This document shows, piece by piece, positions 48,201-56,984 of a stretch of 64,000 bases of DNA. The DNA is from Sphingomonas sp. CFBP 13720 (GTDB lineage Bacteria > Pseudomonadota > Alphaproteobacteria > Sphingomonadales > Sphingomonadaceae). The translations under genes were made by a program, and so were the position numbers. Location: contig NZ_JACYVA010000008.1 of the NCBI RefSeq assembly GCF_014842075.1, forward strand, positions 89,439 to 153,438. Reading direction: 5' to 3'. Under the pieces are notes generated by a model. That model was not told where the DNA came from. It saw nothing but the letters and a program-made list of their open reading frames with translations, and did not search any database. Position 1 is the first letter of the stretch, and every line of letters starts with the position of its first letter.

Positions 48201-48950
48201 TCAGAGCGACATGCCGTTGCGCTGGACCTCCAGATGCAGATAGCGTTCGTTGAACCCGGCGACATTGCGCATCGCTTCCCAATTGGGAAACTGCACGACC
48301 CGTTTGGTGCGGGTGATGAGGCCGTCGGCCTGTAATGCCTTGAGCATGCGGTTGACATGGACCGGCGTCAGCCCCAGCGCGTCGCCGATCTGTTCCTGCG
48401 TCATGGGCAGTTCATAGGCATATTGGTCCGCCAGTCCCGCCGCCTTCAGCCGGATGGCGAATTCGCACAGCAGATGCGCCGCACGCTCCTTGCCGCTGCG
48501 CTGGCCGACGTTCAGCACCCATTCCCGCAATATCGACGCTTCGGTCAGGATATTGACCATCATCGCGCGCGCAACCGCCGCGTTGTCGCGGATCAGCGCC
48601 TGCACGTCGGCACGTTGCAGGACCGCAACCTCGCCCCGCGTCAGCATCTGCACACTATGGTCCGACACATCGAGAAAGATATTCTGAAGGTCGAGCGCGT
48701 CGCCGGGGATCAGCACGCTGACGATCTGCCGATCGCCATCGCTCGACGTTTTCTGGCGATAGGCGAACCCGGATATCAGAACGCCGCATACCGGCGTCGA
48801 ATCCGCTTCACGCACCGTATAGGTGCCTGCCTCCAGCAATTTGATATTGTGGGGCAGGGCACGGATCGCATCGGCATCCGAGTCCGACAACGGCGCGCGC
48901 AGGCGCAGACTCCGTACCAGCAGTTCCAACGGTTGATCGGCTATTTTCAT
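48201..48950 (-). CDS. Crp/Fnr family transcriptional regulator
   Basis: 249 residues. An N-terminal cyclic-nucleotide-binding-like beta-roll (about 25-140; SGFAYRQKTSSDGDRQIVSVLIPGDALDLQN) precedes a long dimerisation helix and a C-terminal winged helix. The recognition region is MTQEQIGDALGLTPVHVNRMLKAL. The N-terminal Cys cluster of oxygen-sensing FNR is absent and no clear cAMP-binding RxxxS motif is seen, so the signal is unknown. ATG 48950 is preceded by GGGAAG; a longer in-frame start exists but lacks support. It is convergent with tRNA-Leu; over 500 bases of non-coding DNA lie upstream. Confidence 0.92.
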   Translation of the reverse strand: MKIADQPLELLVRSLRLRAPLSDSDADAIRALPHNIKLLEAGTYTVREADSTPVCGVLISGFAYRQKTSSDGDRQIVSVLIPGDALDLQNIFLDVSDHSVQMLTRGEVAVLQRADVQALIRDNAAVARAMMVNILTEASILREWVLNVGQRSGKERAAHLLCEFAIRLKAAGLADQYAYELPMTQEQIGDALGLTPVHVNRMLKALQADGLITRTKRVVQFPNWEAMRNVAGFNERYLHLEVQRNGMSL

Positions 48951-49464
48951 GATACTTCCCGCAGATTTCGGCGGGGAGGATCGCGTCACTCTCGTTCGCC
49001 ATAGTTTCGGATAACTGGACGACGAACTCGCACCATAACATCTACGCGACGCGTTACGATAACAAATGATGTGACGTACAAACTAGCATTTGGCCGTGTT
49101 GCTGATTGATACCGGAGTATCGACGGCCGGCCCGCGAGTCATGATGCCGATCTACCATGCCGGTGGGTAAGTGTTGCGGCATAATCGGAAAATCGTTCGG
49201 ATCTTACCGTGATATTGGGTGATCGACCCCGTCGCCGCGCCCTGAATGGTGCCGCTGCGCCGATGTGCGAAGTCTGCGTTCCGTTCAGGCGGCGACCGCA
49301 GTTGCCGGACGACGATCGAAAAAAAGACGTACGGCATTGATCCGTGTGAACATCTTGGCCGGAAGTCCTGCGTTGTAGGCGAAGCAATCGCTCACGAAAG
49401 GTTCGCATGGCCCGCTTTTTATCCTTTGCGCCGCTCCCCCATTCGCCGCGTCCCGGAGGACGCC
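48951..49464. other. Long intergenic region
   Basis: 514 bases between the Crp/Fnr gene and a divergent small membrane protein gene, with lower GC than surrounding genes (for example the stretch around 49030-49110, rich in A and T). It probably holds the Crp/Fnr promoter. No convincing gene or RNA was recognised; a short A-run (49318-49325) is not preceded by a clear stem. Confidence 0.5.
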
Positions 49465-49671
49465 GTGGCGCCTGATCGCGAACGCAGGCTTCTGCGGCGT
49501 CTCGGTATCCTGTTCCTGATGCTGGTCGGTGTCGGCGTCATCGCCTTCGCCGGCATGAACCTGAGCCATACCAAGGCACCGGAACACAGACGCGAAGGCA
49601 ACGAGCCGGACCTCACGCCCGGAACTCCGACCAACGGAGCCAGTCCAGCGCAAACCACGCAAACGAAGTGA
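49465..49671 (+). CDS. Small single-TM protein, 68 residues
   Basis: A short protein with a basic N-terminus (DRERRLLRRLG), one transmembrane helix (ILFLMLVGVGVIAFAGMNL) and a hydrophilic Thr/Pro/Glu-rich tail (HRREGNEPDLTPGTPTNGA). The GTG start at 49465 is chosen because GGAGGA sits just upstream and it directly precedes the charged segment. Extending to the ATG at 49246 would add 73 residues with Cys/Arg-rich sequence typical of non-coding DNA. It lies 18 bases before the next membrane protein gene. Function unknown. Confidence 0.55.
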   Translation: MAPDRERRLLRRLGILFLMLVGVGVIAFAGMNLSHTKAPEHRREGNEPDLTPGTPTNGASPAQTTQTK

Positions 49672-49689
49672 TATTATGGGAGAAGCTGC

Positions 49690-50076
49690 ATGCAACCGAA
49701 ACGTCTCGCCTTTGGCCTGGGCATCTTCTCGATCGCGCTGGGCGTCGTCGAACTGTTGGCAGCAAAGCGGATCGCCCAGACGCTCGACGCGCCCGACCAT
49801 GCCGGGCTGGTGCGAGGCTTCGGCGCGCGTGAAGTGTTGGCGGGCGTCAATCTGATCGTCGCTCCCGCCGCGTCGGTGAACATGTGGAATCGCGTCGCGG
49901 GCGATGCGCTTGATCTGGGTACGCTAGCGCTGGCGGCGAAGCGCAGCCCGTCGAACCGCGCGATCTGGGGCGCGATCGCGTTCGTCGCCGGGGTCACCGT
50001 GGTCGATGCCCTTACCGCGCGTGGACTCGACGGTGCGACCGGTCGTTTCCTGCCGAAGCGGCAGGCACGCGCCTGA
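49690..50076 (+). CDS. Conserved small membrane protein, 128 residues
   Basis: It begins MQPKRLAFGLGIFSIALGVVELLAAKRI and shows two to three hydrophobic segments, with the motif GLVRGFGAREVLAGVNLI and a membrane segment RAIWGAIAFVAGVTVVDALTA. The pattern LGxxELLAxxRIAxxLD...RxFGxRExxAG is shared by small membrane proteins common in alphaproteobacteria, often next to stress or SRPBCC-type genes. No catalytic residues are apparent. It is probably in one transcript with the preceding 68-residue protein gene and possibly with the PQQ dehydrogenase gene 82 bases downstream. Confidence 0.7.
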   Translation: MQPKRLAFGLGIFSIALGVVELLAAKRIAQTLDAPDHAGLVRGFGAREVLAGVNLIVAPAASVNMWNRVAGDALDLGTLALAAKRSPSNRAIWGAIAFVAGVTVVDALTARGLDGATGRFLPKRQARA

Positions 50077-50158
50077 CCAGTCCGCGTAAGTTTTCGTGTC
50101 GGCGGAGCGAGTTGCCCCGTGCGCGGTTCTCCTGTCCGAACCAGCACGGGGAACCGCA

Positions 50159-51424
50159 ATGAAGCCTGTCACGCTCGCCCTCATCGGAGCGTCCGCAATC
50201 GCCGCCGCCGCCGGTGCGCAGCCGCAAAAGTCGATCCCGGGTCTGGGCATGCAGGCCGAACCCTATGCATCGGAATCGGCGATCCGGCATCCGGTGACGA
50301 TCGGTTGGCCCGAAGGGCGTACGCCGACCGCGCCGCGCGGTTGGGAGGTGGTGCGCTTCGCCGGTGGTCTGGACTATCCGCGACAGGCGTTGCTGCTGCC
50401 CAACGGCGACGTGCTGGTGGCGGAGGCGCGGACCCTGCCCAAACTGGACGCCGAACCGGAAGTGGCACGCGGACAGGCGCTGGCGAAGACGACCGGGTTC
50501 AGTGCGAACCGCATCACGCTGTTGCGCGACGCCAACCGCGACGGCGTGGCGGAACAGCGTTTCGTGTTGCGGTCGGGGCTGAACCAGCCGTTCGGGATGC
50601 AATATGCCGATGGCCGCCTCTATGTCGCGAACACCGATGGTGTGATCAGCTTTCCGTTCCAGCCCGGCCAGACGAGCATCACCGCCGCACCGCGCAGCAT
50701 CGTGACGCTTCCGGCGGGCGGATACAACAACCACTGGACGCGCAACCTGCTGCTCAGCCCCGATGCAAAGACGCTCTATGTCTCGGTCGGGTCGGCGTCG
50801 AACGTCGGCGAGCATGGCATGGACGAGGAAAAGCGCCGCGCGGCGATCCTCGCCATCGACCTGTCGACCGGGCGCGAACGTCTCTACGCGTCGGGCCTGC
50901 GCAATCCGGTCGGCATGGACTTCGTGCCCGGCACCGCCGCGCTGTGGACGGCAGTCAACGAACGCGACGAGTTCGGCGACGACATCGCGCCCGACTATCT
51001 GGTCGGGGTGCGCGATGGCGGCTTCTATGGATGGCCGTACAGCTATTACGGCAAGCAGGACCCGCGCCACGCCAATGAGAAGCGCGAGTTGCTGGCCTCT
51101 ACCTTGCTGCCCGACGTCGCGGTCGGCCCGCATGCCGCCGCCCTCGGACTGGCGTTCGCCAAGCAGGGTACGCCGACCGCGTTCGTCGCACGGCACGGAT
51201 CGTGGAACCGGTCGAGCTTCAGCGGCTATGACGTCCTTGCCGTGCCGTTCGCGGCAGGGCGTCCGACCGGTGATCCGCAACCGTTCCTGACCGGCTTCAT
51301 CGCCGATGCGAAGAAGGGGACGGTCCATGGCCGCCCGGTCAGCGTCCAGACCCGCGCCGATGGCGCGATATTCGTGGTGGACGATGCCGGAGATACGGTG
51401 TGGCTGGTACGTCGTACCGCCTAA
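50159..51424 (+). CDS. PQQ-dependent sugar dehydrogenase 2 (L-sorbosone dehydrogenase family)
   Basis: 421 residues with a signal peptide (LALIGASAIAAAAGAQ), so it is periplasmic. Beta-propeller motifs parallel those of the protein at 1946-3286: GLDYPRQALLLPNGDVLVAE, LNQPFGMQYADGRLYVANT, SVGSASNVGEHGMDEE, GLRNPVGMDF, AVNERDEFGDDIAPDYL, YGWPYSYYG and ARHGSWNRSSFSGYDV. The two are clear paralogues differing mainly in the N-terminal anchor (single-pass there, cleavable here). The substrate is unknown; PQQ supply is not encoded in this window. ATG 50159 is set by the signal peptide. Confidence 0.9.
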   Translation: MKPVTLALIGASAIAAAAGAQPQKSIPGLGMQAEPYASESAIRHPVTIGWPEGRTPTAPRGWEVVRFAGGLDYPRQALLLPNGDVLVAEARTLPKLDAEPEVARGQALAKTTGFSANRITLLRDANRDGVAEQRFVLRSGLNQPFGMQYADGRLYVANTDGVISFPFQPGQTSITAAPRSIVTLPAGGYNNHWTRNLLLSPDAKTLYVSVGSASNVGEHGMDEEKRRAAILAIDLSTGRERLYASGLRNPVGMDFVPGTAALWTAVNERDEFGDDIAPDYLVGVRDGGFYGWPYSYYGKQDPRHANEKRELLASTLLPDVAVGPHAAALGLAFAKQGTPTAFVARHGSWNRSSFSGYDVLAVPFAAGRPTGDPQPFLTGFIADAKKGTVHGRPVSVQTRADGAIFVVDDAGDTVWLVRRTA

Positions 51425-51435
51425 GTCGGTCCGCT

Positions 51436-51460
51436 TCGCCCCGGAAATGGTCCGGGGCGA
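51436..51460. terminator. Bidirectional hairpin between convergent genes
   Basis: A perfect 9-bp inverted repeat TCGCCCCGG (51436-51444) / CCGGGGCGA (51452-51460) with a 7-base loop lies between the PQQ dehydrogenase and uxaA stop codons. Confidence 0.65.
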
Positions 51461-51476
51461 CCATGGGGAATACGCC

Positions 51477-52994
51477 TTACAGCGTCACGCCCGACTTCCA
51501 GATCCCGATCGCCCGTTCGTCATTCGCTTCGTTGCGTGCCGGTTCGCCCGATGCCACCGCGACGATCCGCGCCAGCAACGCATCCGACGCCGCGTCCTGA
51601 CCGTCGTCCAGCACGGCGGCGGCGTCATAGTCGATCCAGTTGGGCTTGCGGGCTGCAAGATCATGGTTGGTCGCGATCTTCATCGTCGGCACCGGGCTGC
51701 CCAGCGGGGTGCCGCGCCCGGTCGAGAACAGCGTGATCGTCGCGCCCGCCGCTGCCAGCGCGGTCGTCGACACGGCGTCGTTACCCGGTGCATCGACCAC
51801 CGACAGCCCGGCGCGGCGTACCGGCTCGCCATAGTCCAGCACGTCGCTGACCGTCGCCGCGCCGCCCTTCTGCACCGCTCCCAGCGATTTTTCCTCCAGC
51901 GTGGTGATGCCGCCCGCGATGTTGCCGGGGCTCGGATTCTCCGACACCGGTTCGCCGTGGTCGAGGAAATAGCGCTTGAACCGGTTGGTCACCTCGACCA
52001 GCCGGTCGAACACCGCTTCGTCGGCGCAGCGCGCCATCAACAGCCGTTCCGCTCCGAAAATCTCCGGGATCTCCGTCATCAGCACGGTGCCGCCCGCCGC
52101 CGCGACGCGATCGGTCATGCGCCCGATCAGCGGGTTGGCGGTCAGGCCGCTCATCGAATCCGATCCACCGCATTTGACGCCAAGCCGCAACGCGGACAGC
52201 GGCACCGCCGTACGCTTCGCCTCCGCCTGTTCGGCCAGCGTGTCGATCGCGGCCATCGCCTCTGCGAACTCGTCCGCGCTGGCCTGTGCCCGGACGGAGC
52301 GGACGCGTTCGCGGACGCTGTCGGGCATGCGGGCGAGCATCCGGTCCAGCTGGTTCGATTCGCAGCCAAGGCCCAGCAACAGCACGCCGCCGGCATTCGG
52401 ATTGCACGCCAGCGCCGCGAGGATCGCACCGGTACGGTCCAGATCGTCGCCTAGTTGCGAACAGCCGAACGGGTGGTTGAACGCATGGATTCCATCGATC
52501 CGCCCCGCATGGCGTGGTCCCGCCGTCTGCGCGATCCGTTCGCCCAGCCGCCCGACGCAGCCGACCGTTGGCAGAATCCATATCTCGTTGCGCGTCGCGA
52601 CGCTGCCGTCGGCGCGGACATATCCGGCAAAGCCGGGTTCGGCGCGTGCCGGCTGCGGCGTCGCGGGCTGCGGCAGGTATCGATAGGCATCCTCGCCCGC
52701 CAGCGCGGTCGCGACGTTGTGGACGTGGACATGTTCGCCGATCGCGATGGCGCGGCGCGCGAGGCCGATCGCCGCGCGATAGCGGCGAACCGGCGCTCCC
52801 TGCGCGACCGCACGTACCGCGATCTTGTGGCCCGCCTCGATCGCGTCGGTCGCGGTGACCAGCATGTCGTCGACCCGTACCACTCCCCCGGCGGCAACGG
52901 GGGACAGCAGCACCGCCACGTCGTCGTCGCGGTCGACCCGGACCGAACGGACGGGAGCGGCAAGCGCGGGCGAGGGTGCTTCGAGAGTCGTCAT
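51477..52994 (-). CDS. uxaA: Altronate dehydratase (UxaA)
   Basis: 505 residues containing both parts of the family: an N-terminal SAF domain (about 25-100, VAAGGVVRVDDMLVTATDAI to VHVHN) and the large dehydratase domain. Motifs are GYVRADGSVATRNEIWILPTVGC, HPFGCSQLGDD, VLLLGLGCESNQ, KCGGSDSMSGLTANP and ENPSPGNIAGGITTLEEKSLG. It removes water from D-altronate to give 2-keto-3-deoxygluconate; galactarate dehydratases share the fold, but the SAF fusion and neighbours favour altronate. It is divergent from uxaC with 66 bases between, where a LacI-type operator is seen. Confidence 0.92.
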   Translation of the reverse strand: MTTLEAPSPALAAPVRSVRVDRDDDVAVLLSPVAAGGVVRVDDMLVTATDAIEAGHKIAVRAVAQGAPVRRYRAAIGLARRAIAIGEHVHVHNVATALAGEDAYRYLPQPATPQPARAEPGFAGYVRADGSVATRNEIWILPTVGCVGRLGERIAQTAGPRHAGRIDGIHAFNHPFGCSQLGDDLDRTGAILAALACNPNAGGVLLLGLGCESNQLDRMLARMPDSVRERVRSVRAQASADEFAEAMAAIDTLAEQAEAKRTAVPLSALRLGVKCGGSDSMSGLTANPLIGRMTDRVAAAGGTVLMTEIPEIFGAERLLMARCADEAVFDRLVEVTNRFKRYFLDHGEPVSENPSPGNIAGGITTLEEKSLGAVQKGGAATVSDVLDYGEPVRRAGLSVVDAPGNDAVSTTALAAAGATITLFSTGRGTPLGSPVPTMKIATNHDLAARKPNWIDYDAAAVLDDGQDAASDALLARIVAVASGEPARNEANDERAIGIWKSGVTL

Positions 52995-53012
52995 GTCCTT
53001 CAAATAGAATGT

Positions 53013-53026
53013 TGCCACCGATGGCA
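53013..53026. promoter_or_regulatory. Candidate LacI-family operator
   Basis: TGCCACCGATGGCA is a near-perfect palindrome (arms TGCCA/TGGCA, central CCGA) in the divergent uxaA-uxaC region, with one more flanking match. Its length and symmetry suit a LacI/GalR-type repressor such as the one encoded at 55911-56963. It would lie between the candidate -35 and -10 of a minus-strand promoter for uxaA. Confidence 0.5.
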
Positions 53027-53060
53027 CAATGCCGCATCGACACCATAAAAGGAGATGCGC

Positions 53061-54482
53061 ATGCCCGGATTGTTGTTGGACCCCGATCGCCTGTTCCCCG
53101 CCGATCCCGCCACGCGGGGGATCGCACGCGAACTCTATGCGCGGGTTCGCGACCTGCCGATCGTCAGCCCGCACGGTCATACCGATCCGTCGTGGTTCGC
53201 GACCGACCGGCCATGGACCAACGCGACCGAGCTGCTGCTGTCGCCCGATCACTATATCTTCCGCATGCTCTACAGCCAGGGCATCCCGCTGGACGATCTG
53301 GCGGTGCCGCGCCGCGACGGCAGCATCACCGCTGATCCCCGCGCAGCATGGCGGGTGTTCGCCGGCCACCAGCATCTGTTCCGCGGAACGCCTTCCCGCC
53401 TGTGGCTCGACCATGTCTTCGGGGAAGTGTTCGGGTTCGCCGATGCGCTGACCGCCGCGAATGCCGACGACTATTACGACCGGATCGGCGAACTGCTGGC
53501 AACCGACGCCTATCGCCCACGCGCGCTCTTCGACCGGTTCGGGATCGAACTGATCGCCACGACCGAAGGCGCCGACGATCCGCTCGACCATCATCGCGCG
53601 ATCCGCGCCAGTGGCTGGAACGGGCGCGTTGTCACCGCCTATCGCCCCGATGCCGTGATCGATTGCGAGCATGAAGCATTCCGCCCCGCGCTCGCCAAAT
53701 TCGCCGAGCTGACCGGACAGGACGTGACGAGTTGGACCGGGTATCTGGCGGCGCATCGCCGGCGGCGGCAGGACTTCATCGCAGCCGGTGCGACCTCGAC
53801 CGACCACGGCCATCCGACCGCGCGTACCGCCAATCTGTCGGGCGTGGAGAGCGAAGCGCTGTTCGCGCGCGTGATCGGCGGCACCACCGATGCGGCCGAT
53901 GCCGAACTGTTCCGGGCGCAGATGCTGACCGAAATGGCGCGGATGTCGATCGACGACGGTCTGGTGATGCAGATCCACCCCGGCAGCTTCCGCAACCACA
54001 ATCGGGGGGTGTTCGACGTGTATGGCCGCGACAAGGGGGCCGATATTCCGACGCGGACCGATTATGTCGCCGCGCTCAAGCCGATGCTCGACGTCGTCGG
54101 CACCAGCCGCGATCTGACGGTGATCCTGTTCACGCTGGACGAGACGACCTATGCGCGCGAACTGGCGCCGTTGGCGGGGCATTATCCGTGCCTGAAGCTC
54201 GGCCCGGCATGGTGGTTCCACGACAGTCCCGAAGGAATGCGCCGCTTTCGCGAGAACACGACCGAGACGGCGGGCTTCTACAACACCGTCGGCTTCAACG
54301 ACGATACCCGCGCCTTCCTGTCGATTCCGGCGCGGCACGATGTCGCCCGCCGCGTCGATTGCGCGTTCCTTGCCCGGCTGGTCGCCGAACACCGGCTGGA
54401 CGAGGCGGAAGCGCACGACGTCGCGTACGACCTGACCTATGCGCTGGTGAAGCGCGCCTACAAGCTGGACGGTGCGGCATGA
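53061..54482 (+). CDS. uxaC: Glucuronate (uronate) isomerase
   Basis: 473 residues, amidohydrolase fold. It interconverts D-glucuronate with D-fructuronate and D-galacturonate with D-tagaturonate. Family motifs are LPIVSPHGHTDPSWFA (metal-binding HxH-like), HVFGEVFGF, LIATTEGADDPLDHH, FRNHNRGVFDVYGRD and KLGPAWWFHDSPEGM. Two in-frame ATGs compete, at 53055 and 53061; the second is preferred because AAAAGGAG is then correctly spaced. The stop overlaps the reductase start by 4 bases. Confidence 0.96.
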   Translation: MPGLLLDPDRLFPADPATRGIARELYARVRDLPIVSPHGHTDPSWFATDRPWTNATELLLSPDHYIFRMLYSQGIPLDDLAVPRRDGSITADPRAAWRVFAGHQHLFRGTPSRLWLDHVFGEVFGFADALTAANADDYYDRIGELLATDAYRPRALFDRFGIELIATTEGADDPLDHHRAIRASGWNGRVVTAYRPDAVIDCEHEAFRPALAKFAELTGQDVTSWTGYLAAHRRRRQDFIAAGATSTDHGHPTARTANLSGVESEALFARVIGGTTDAADAELFRAQMLTEMARMSIDDGLVMQIHPGSFRNHNRGVFDVYGRDKGADIPTRTDYVAALKPMLDVVGTSRDLTVILFTLDETTYARELAPLAGHYPCLKLGPAWWFHDSPEGMRRFRENTTETAGFYNTVGFNDDTRAFLSIPARHDVARRVDCAFLARLVAEHRLDEAEAHDVAYDLTYALVKRAYKLDGAA

Positions 54483-55897
54483 GGCTGTCGAACGCCACGC
54501 TGGCGAACCTTCCCGTATCGGTCGCGCGACCCGAATACGACCGGCACGCGCAACCGCCCGGCATCGTCCATATCGGCCCCGGCGCGTTTCACCGCGCGCA
54601 TCAGGCAGCCTATGTCGATGCGATCCTGCCGCACGATCCGCGCTGGTCGATCAGCGAGGTCGCGCTCAATTCGACCGGCGTCGCCGACGCGCTGGGACCG
54701 CAGGATGGGCTGTACACGCTGGCGCTGCTCGACCGCAGCACCGACTATCGCGTGATCGGATCGATCGCCGAACTGCTGACCGCGCAGCGCCGCGACGCGA
54801 TCCTGTCGCGCATCGCCGCGCCGACGACTCGGCTGGTCACGACCACGGTGACCGAAAAGGGCTATCACCTCGACGGCACCGGCGCGCTCGATCTCGACCA
54901 TCCGGCGATCGTGCGCGAACTGACCGGCGCGGAGCCGGGGACGCTGTCCGGCTGGCTGGTCGCCGGGCTGGCGGCACGGCGCGCGGCGGGAGGGGGAGCG
55001 ATCACGTTGTTGTCGTGCGACAATCTGGCGGACAACGGCCACCGCTTCCGCCGGTCGGTCCGCGATCTGGCGGCGGCGCGCGATCCCGATCTGGCGGCAT
55101 GGATCGACGATCATGTCCGTTTCCCCTGCGCGATGGTCGATTCGATCACGCCCGCGACCGACGATGCACTGCGCGCGTCGGTACAGGCGGCGACGGGTGT
55201 CGAAGACGCATGGCCGATCCAGCGCGAGGCGTTCACGCAGTGGGTGATCGAGGACGACTTCGCCACCGATCGTCCGCCGTTCGAACTGGCGGGCGTGCAA
55301 TTCACCCGCGACGTGCGCGGGTTCGAAAATGCGAAGCTGCGGCTGCTGAACGGTGCGCATTCGACGCTGGCCTATGTCGGGTTGCTGCTGGGCCATGTCA
55401 TGGTGCGCGACGCGATGCGCGATCCGGTGCTCGCGGGTTTCGCCGAACGGCTGATGCGCGATGATATCGCGCCGTCGATCGTGCCGCCGGCCGAAATGGA
55501 TCTGTCCGCCTATATCGACGCGGTGCTGGGGCGGTTCGCCAACCCGGCGATCGCGCATCAACTGGCGCAGATCGCATGGGACGGATCGCAGAAGCTGCCG
55601 TACCGGCTGCTCGATACCGTTCGCGATGCCCGTGCGGCGGGGCGTCCGGTCGACCGGCTGGCGCTGCCGATCGCGGCGTGGTTCCGGTTCCTCGAACTGC
55701 GTCGGCACAGCGGCGAGACGCTGGTCGATCCACGCGCCGACGCGCTGCTCGCGCGCGCGGGGGATGCCGCCGCGTTGCTCGACCTGCGCGACGTTTTCGG
55801 CGACCTGTCGGACGATGCGACGTTCCGCGATGCGGTCACGCGGCGCTGGCACGCGCTGGCCCCCGGTGGCGACGTTCGGGCCGCGCTGGGGGAATGA
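54479..55897 (+). CDS. Mannitol dehydrogenase family hexuronate reductase (UxuB/UxaB type)
   Basis: 472 residues. The N-terminal Rossmann domain starts GIVHIGPGAFHRAHQAAYVD, and the C-terminal domain has the family signature ENAKLRLLNGAHSTLAYVGLL with the catalytic Lys. It reduces a keto-hexuronate with NAD(P)H. By sequence it looks like fructuronate reductase (CDNLADNGHRFRRSV, FPCAMVDSITPAT). By pathway logic, with altronate dehydratase and no mannonate dehydratase visible, it may act on tagaturonate. The gene is translationally coupled to uxaC and convergent with the LacI regulator gene. Confidence 0.88.
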   Translation: MRLSNATLANLPVSVARPEYDRHAQPPGIVHIGPGAFHRAHQAAYVDAILPHDPRWSISEVALNSTGVADALGPQDGLYTLALLDRSTDYRVIGSIAELLTAQRRDAILSRIAAPTTRLVTTTVTEKGYHLDGTGALDLDHPAIVRELTGAEPGTLSGWLVAGLAARRAAGGGAITLLSCDNLADNGHRFRRSVRDLAAARDPDLAAWIDDHVRFPCAMVDSITPATDDALRASVQAATGVEDAWPIQREAFTQWVIEDDFATDRPPFELAGVQFTRDVRGFENAKLRLLNGAHSTLAYVGLLLGHVMVRDAMRDPVLAGFAERLMRDDIAPSIVPPAEMDLSAYIDAVLGRFANPAIAHQLAQIAWDGSQKLPYRLLDTVRDARAAGRPVDRLALPIAAWFRFLELRRHSGETLVDPRADALLARAGDAAALLDLRDVFGDLSDDATFRDAVTRRWHALAPGGDVRAALGE

Positions 55898-55902
55898 TCG
55901 GC

Positions 55903-55927
55903 CGACCGGGTCAGACCGACCCGGTCG
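55903..55927. terminator. Bidirectional hairpin overlapping the lacI-type gene stop
   Basis: A perfect 10-bp inverted repeat CGACCGGGTC (55903-55912) / GACCCGGTCG (55918-55927) with a 5-base loop. It lies between convergent genes and includes the last codons of the LacI-family gene. Confidence 0.6.
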
Positions 55928-56963
55928 ACTGCCCGACGGCGAGCGAGAAGGGCGGCGCCCGTTCGTCCCAGCCGGTGACGGAAGGCTGTTCGATTATGTC
56001 GATCAGCCGGGCGGCGGCGGTGCGCGCCATGTCGCGCATCGGCCGGTCGACGGTGGTCAGCGTCGGCGACAGGATTCGCGCGATCAGGCTGCCGTCGAAC
56101 CCCGCCACCGACAGGTCGCGCGGCACCATGATGCCACGCGCGGTGGCGACGTTCAGCACGCCCGCCGCCATCACGTCGTTGCCGGCGAAGATCGCGCTCG
56201 GCCGGTCGCTCCGGTCAAGCAGCGCATGGCCCGCCGCCACGCCGGAGTCGAAACCGTAATCGCCGGTCACGACCATCGCGTCGGACAGGTCGACGCCCGC
56301 CGCCGCCAGCGCGTCGCAGAACCCGGCAGTCCGTTCGCCCGACGATCGATGCGACGGCGGCCCGGTCACGATCGCGATCCGCCGATGTCCCAGCGCGAGG
56401 AAATGCGCGGCGACCAGCGCGGCGGCGGCGCGTTCGTCGGCGACGATCATCGCTGGATAGGACGGCGTCCGTACCGCCGCCATGCCGATCGACGGCACGC
56501 GCATCGGGCGCAACGCCTGCGGCAGTTCGGCCAGTTCGGACACCGGCGGCAACACGATCAGCCCGTCGACCCGCGACCGGCGGACGAACCGCGCGACGTC
56601 GGCGATCACTGCGTCGCGCCCGTCCGACACTGGGTGGACGATCATCTCGTATCCGCGCAGCGCGCATTCGGCGATGACGCCGCGCTGCACCTCGTCCAGC
56701 ACCAGCGCGTTGGGATCATGGTGCACCAGCCCGATCAGCGACGATCGCCCGCTTGCCAGCGCCCGCGCGCGCAGGCTGGGGCTGAAGTCCATCCGGTCGA
56801 TCACTGCTTGCACCGCGTCGCGTGTCGCCCCGCTCACCTTGGGCGATCGGTTGAGCACGCGCGATACGGTACGGACCGAAACGCCAGCGGCGATCGCCAC
56901 CGCGCGGATCGTAAGGCCACGATCCTGTTCTTCGGGTAGCGGGCTGTCGTCGTCGTGATTCAT
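55911..56963 (-). CDS. LacI family transcriptional regulator
   Basis: 350 residues. The HTH is TIRAVAIAAGVSVRTVSRVLN (about 17-37), followed by the hinge FSPSLRARALASGRSSLIGLV and a periplasmic-binding-protein-like effector domain (EMIVHPVSDGRDAVIADVARF, RVDGLIVLPP, GHRRIAIVTGPP, AIFAGNDVMAAGVLN, LSVAGFDG). Placement beside uxaC/uxuB and a LacI-type palindrome in the uxaA-uxaC promoter region suggest it represses hexuronate catabolism, with a hexuronate or a pathway intermediate as inducer. A second inverted repeat, CGAAGG-N8-CCTTCG, lies about 20 bases upstream of its own start. Confidence 0.92.
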   Translation of the reverse strand: MNHDDDSPLPEEQDRGLTIRAVAIAAGVSVRTVSRVLNRSPKVSGATRDAVQAVIDRMDFSPSLRARALASGRSSLIGLVHHDPNALVLDEVQRGVIAECALRGYEMIVHPVSDGRDAVIADVARFVRRSRVDGLIVLPPVSELAELPQALRPMRVPSIGMAAVRTPSYPAMIVADERAAAALVAAHFLALGHRRIAIVTGPPSHRSSGERTAGFCDALAAAGVDLSDAMVVTGDYGFDSGVAAGHALLDRSDRPSAIFAGNDVMAAGVLNVATARGIMVPRDLSVAGFDGSLIARILSPTLTTVDRPMRDMARTAAARLIDIIEQPSVTGWDERAPPFSLAVGQSTGSV

Positions 56964-56984
56964 CGGCGAACGCTAGAGGATCGG

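Noticed and set aside
48951..49130. A possible FNR/Crp palindrome (TTGAT-N4-ATCAA type) upstream of the Crp/Fnr gene
   Set aside because: Only half-sites such as TGATTGATAC were found, without the second arm at the proper distance.
49342..49374. A possible EcfG-type stress promoter (GAAC ... CGTTG) before the small membrane protein gene
   Set aside because: The -35 is one base off and the spacing is about 19 bases rather than 16-17, so the match is too weak.
49139..49408. An 89-codon minus-strand frame in the long intergenic region
   Set aside because: Cys/Arg/Ser-rich composition, no ribosome binding site and no likeness to known small proteins.
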